Source of the DNA: Planotetraspora sp. A-T 1434
GTDB taxonomy: Bacteria; Actinomycetota; Actinomycetes; Streptosporangiales; Streptosporangiaceae
Direction of reading: 5' to 3'
Assembly (NCBI RefSeq): GCF_025420585.1
Contig: NZ_JAOEGB010000016.1
Coordinates: 1 to 64,000, forward strand
Length of the DNA stretch: 64,000 nucleotides
Shown here: piece after piece, positions 62,832-64,000 of the stretch
Layout: every line of letters starts with the position of its first letter
Numbering within the stretch: position 1 is the stretch's first letter
Notes under the pieces: generated by a model
What the model was told of the DNA's origin: nothing
Seen by the model: only the letters and a program-made list of their open reading frames with translations
Database searches by the model: none
Translations under genes and position numbers: made by a program

Positions 62832-64000
62832 ATGGACGCTCGGATATCGCCTGCCCGAATGAGAATCGGCCCGCCGGTGCGCACGGATCCACGCGGGGCC
62901 GGGGTTCGGCGGCCATTCTTCCGGACAAGATTCGACATTATCGGAATTGCTCTCATCGCGACCGTTTCGGCAGCCTTGTATGCCTATTACTCGTTAATGT
63001 CATTGGCCCGATTCCGGGCCGGGGCGTATGATCTCGTGATCTTCGATCAGGCGGTCAGGTCGTATTCGCGGTTCGGCCCGCCCATCTCGATGATCAAGGG
63101 TGTGCACAACGGGTTCGGGCCCGGGTTCTCCGTGCTGGGCGACCACTGGTCGCCGATCCTGGCCACGCTGGCGCCCCTCTACTGGATCCACGACGGCCCC
63201 GAGACGCTGCTCGTCGCGCAGGCGATCCTGCTGGCGCTGCCCATCCCGTTCCTCTGGACGTACACCTCTCGGACTTTCGGCGGAGCTTTGACGGCGCCGG
63301 GCGCGCGCCGTGCCGCCTACTGCGTCGCCGTCGCGTACGCGGTCTCCTGGCCGATCGCCGAGACCGTCGCCTTCGACTTCCACGAGGCCGCGTTCGTGCC
63401 GCCACTGACCGCGATCCTGCTGGAGCGCCATCAGGCCGGCCGAGCCGGGCACGTCACCCTCGCGGCGGCGCTGCTTCTGCTCGTCAAGGAGGACATGGGC
63501 CTTCTGGTCGCCGGACTGGGCCTCTTCATGATCACGCGCAAGGACGGCAGGCGGCTGGGGGCGGCCTTCGTCGCTGCGGGCGTCGTGACGGCGTACGCGG
63601 CGAGCCAGCTCTTGATCCCGCGTTTCGGCGGCCGGGCGGACTACTACTGGGCCTACTCCGCCCTCGGCGGCGACTTCCCGAGCGCGGCCCGGCACGCCCT
63701 GACGCATCCCGGCGACGCCCTGGGGCTGCTCGTCAACCCACCGGTGAAGGCGCGGACGGTCGCGCTGCTGCTCCTGCCTGTACTCTTCACCGCCCTGTTC
63801 TCGCCGGTCACGCTGGCCGCGATCCCGTTGCTCGCGGAGCGGATGCTGGCGAGCTCGTTCCCGAACTGGTGGGTTCCGCACTACCACTACGGGGCGTTCG
63901 TCGTGGTCGTCGTCTTCGCCGGCGGGGTGGACGGCGCCCGGAGGCTCGCCGGGCGTCTCAACGCCCTACCAGGGAGACGACGAGGGAGACGGGCGAACGC
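62832..64000 (+). CDS. DUF2079 membrane protein (partial at window edge)
   Basis: Open to the right edge; at least 389 residues are present. A basic N-terminus (MDARISPARMRIGPP) precedes many hydrophobic segments, the first being IIGIALIATVSAALYAYYSLMSL. The DUF2079 signature is clear: ARFRAGAYDLVIFDQAVRSYS, GDHWSPILATLAPLYWI, TVAFDFHEAAFVPPL and LLVKEDMGLLVAGLGLFM. DUF2079 proteins are GT-C-like membrane proteins of unknown substrate. The ATG at 62832 or the GTG at 62829 has only a weak ribosome-binding site. The C-terminus is missing because the window ends. Confidence 0.85.
   Translation, partial: MDARISPARMRIGPPVRTDPRGAGVRRPFFRTRFDIIGIALIATVSAALYAYYSLMSLARFRAGAYDLVIFDQAVRSYSRFGPPISMIKGVHNGFGPGFSVLGDHWSPILATLAPLYWIHDGPETLLVAQAILLALPIPFLWTYTSRTFGGALTAPGARRAAYCVAVAYAVSWPIAETVAFDFHEAAFVPPLTAILLERHQAGRAGHVTLAAALLLLVKEDMGLLVAGLGLFMITRKDGRRLGAAFVAAGVVTAYAASQLLIPRFGGRADYYWAYSALGGDFPSAARHALTHPGDALGLLVNPPVKARTVALLLLPVLFTALFSPVTLAAIPLLAERMLASSFPNWWVPHYHYGAFVVVVVFAGGVDGARRLAGRLNALPGRRRGRRAN

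Overview
The window looks like chromosomal DNA of a high-GC, mycothiol-producing actinomycete. The evidence is mshC, an InhA-type FabI, several actinobacteria-typical small families (DUF3090, DUF3099, SCO1664-like, DUF6457), a 6C-type small RNA and strongly GC-biased third codon positions. A member of the Streptosporangiales is plausible, but no marker in the window fixes the genus. There is no rRNA, no tRNA that I can see, no CRISPR array and no insertion sequence.

Layout. 0-5 kb: metH (minus) diverges from a PAC2-family gene. 5-16 kb: a frameshifted membrane-protein gene, then a tightly overlapped minus-strand nitrate/nitrite assimilation operon transcribed narK > nasA > FAD electron-transfer subunit > nirB > nirD > hemD-like/winged-helix protein > sirohydrochlorin chelatase. 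It imports nitrate, reduces it to ammonium and makes the siroheme that NirB needs. 16-18 kb: a peptide deformylase and a Tat-exported amidase. 18.4-29.0 kb: a surface-glycan-like locus with a GT2 enzyme, a 1205-residue fusion of a Wzx-like flippase to a GT-C-like polytopic protein, a second GT2, a membrane-anchored GH39-like hydrolase, a CYP125-like P450 and two tandem GNAT/CelD-type acyltransferases. 29.4-33.6 kb: a DUF222-HNH protein with a large low-complexity insert, a T-depleted gap and an LVIVD lipoprotein.

33.8-39.8 kb: the conserved actinobacterial block mshC, TANGO2-like, SCO1664-like, DUF3090, phosphomutase-like and uppP, with a divergent aldo-keto reductase. 40-47 kb: a secreted GAVG-repeat protein, a NERD protein, fabI-fabG, tldD-tldE and dodecin. 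47.3-49.7 kb: DUF3099, a 6C-like RNA and a molybdenum-cofactor group (DUF6457, mobA, moaA) relevant to NasA. 49.9-53.6 kb: an ECF sigma factor translationally coupled to an ABC-transporter-like operon. 53.8-64 kb: rtcB, a TrmB/LuxR-type regulator diverging from a large secreted subtilase, a DUF72 protein, a secreted choice-of-anchor-P-like protein and the start of a DUF2079 membrane protein cut by the window edge.

Three things stand out. First, two related ~280-320 bp noncoding cassettes (4691-5011 and 41092-41370) lie in opposite orientation, are studded with TGATCATGCA-type sites and contain 53-bp tandem units. Each follows the 3' end of a gene. Second, short tandem duplications that span stop codons recur at the ends of at least six unrelated genes. 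Third, the glycan locus is built around a flippase-glycosyltransferase fusion. Many housekeeping genes also show a TANNNT -10 box 5-9 nt before the start codon, as expected of leaderless transcripts.
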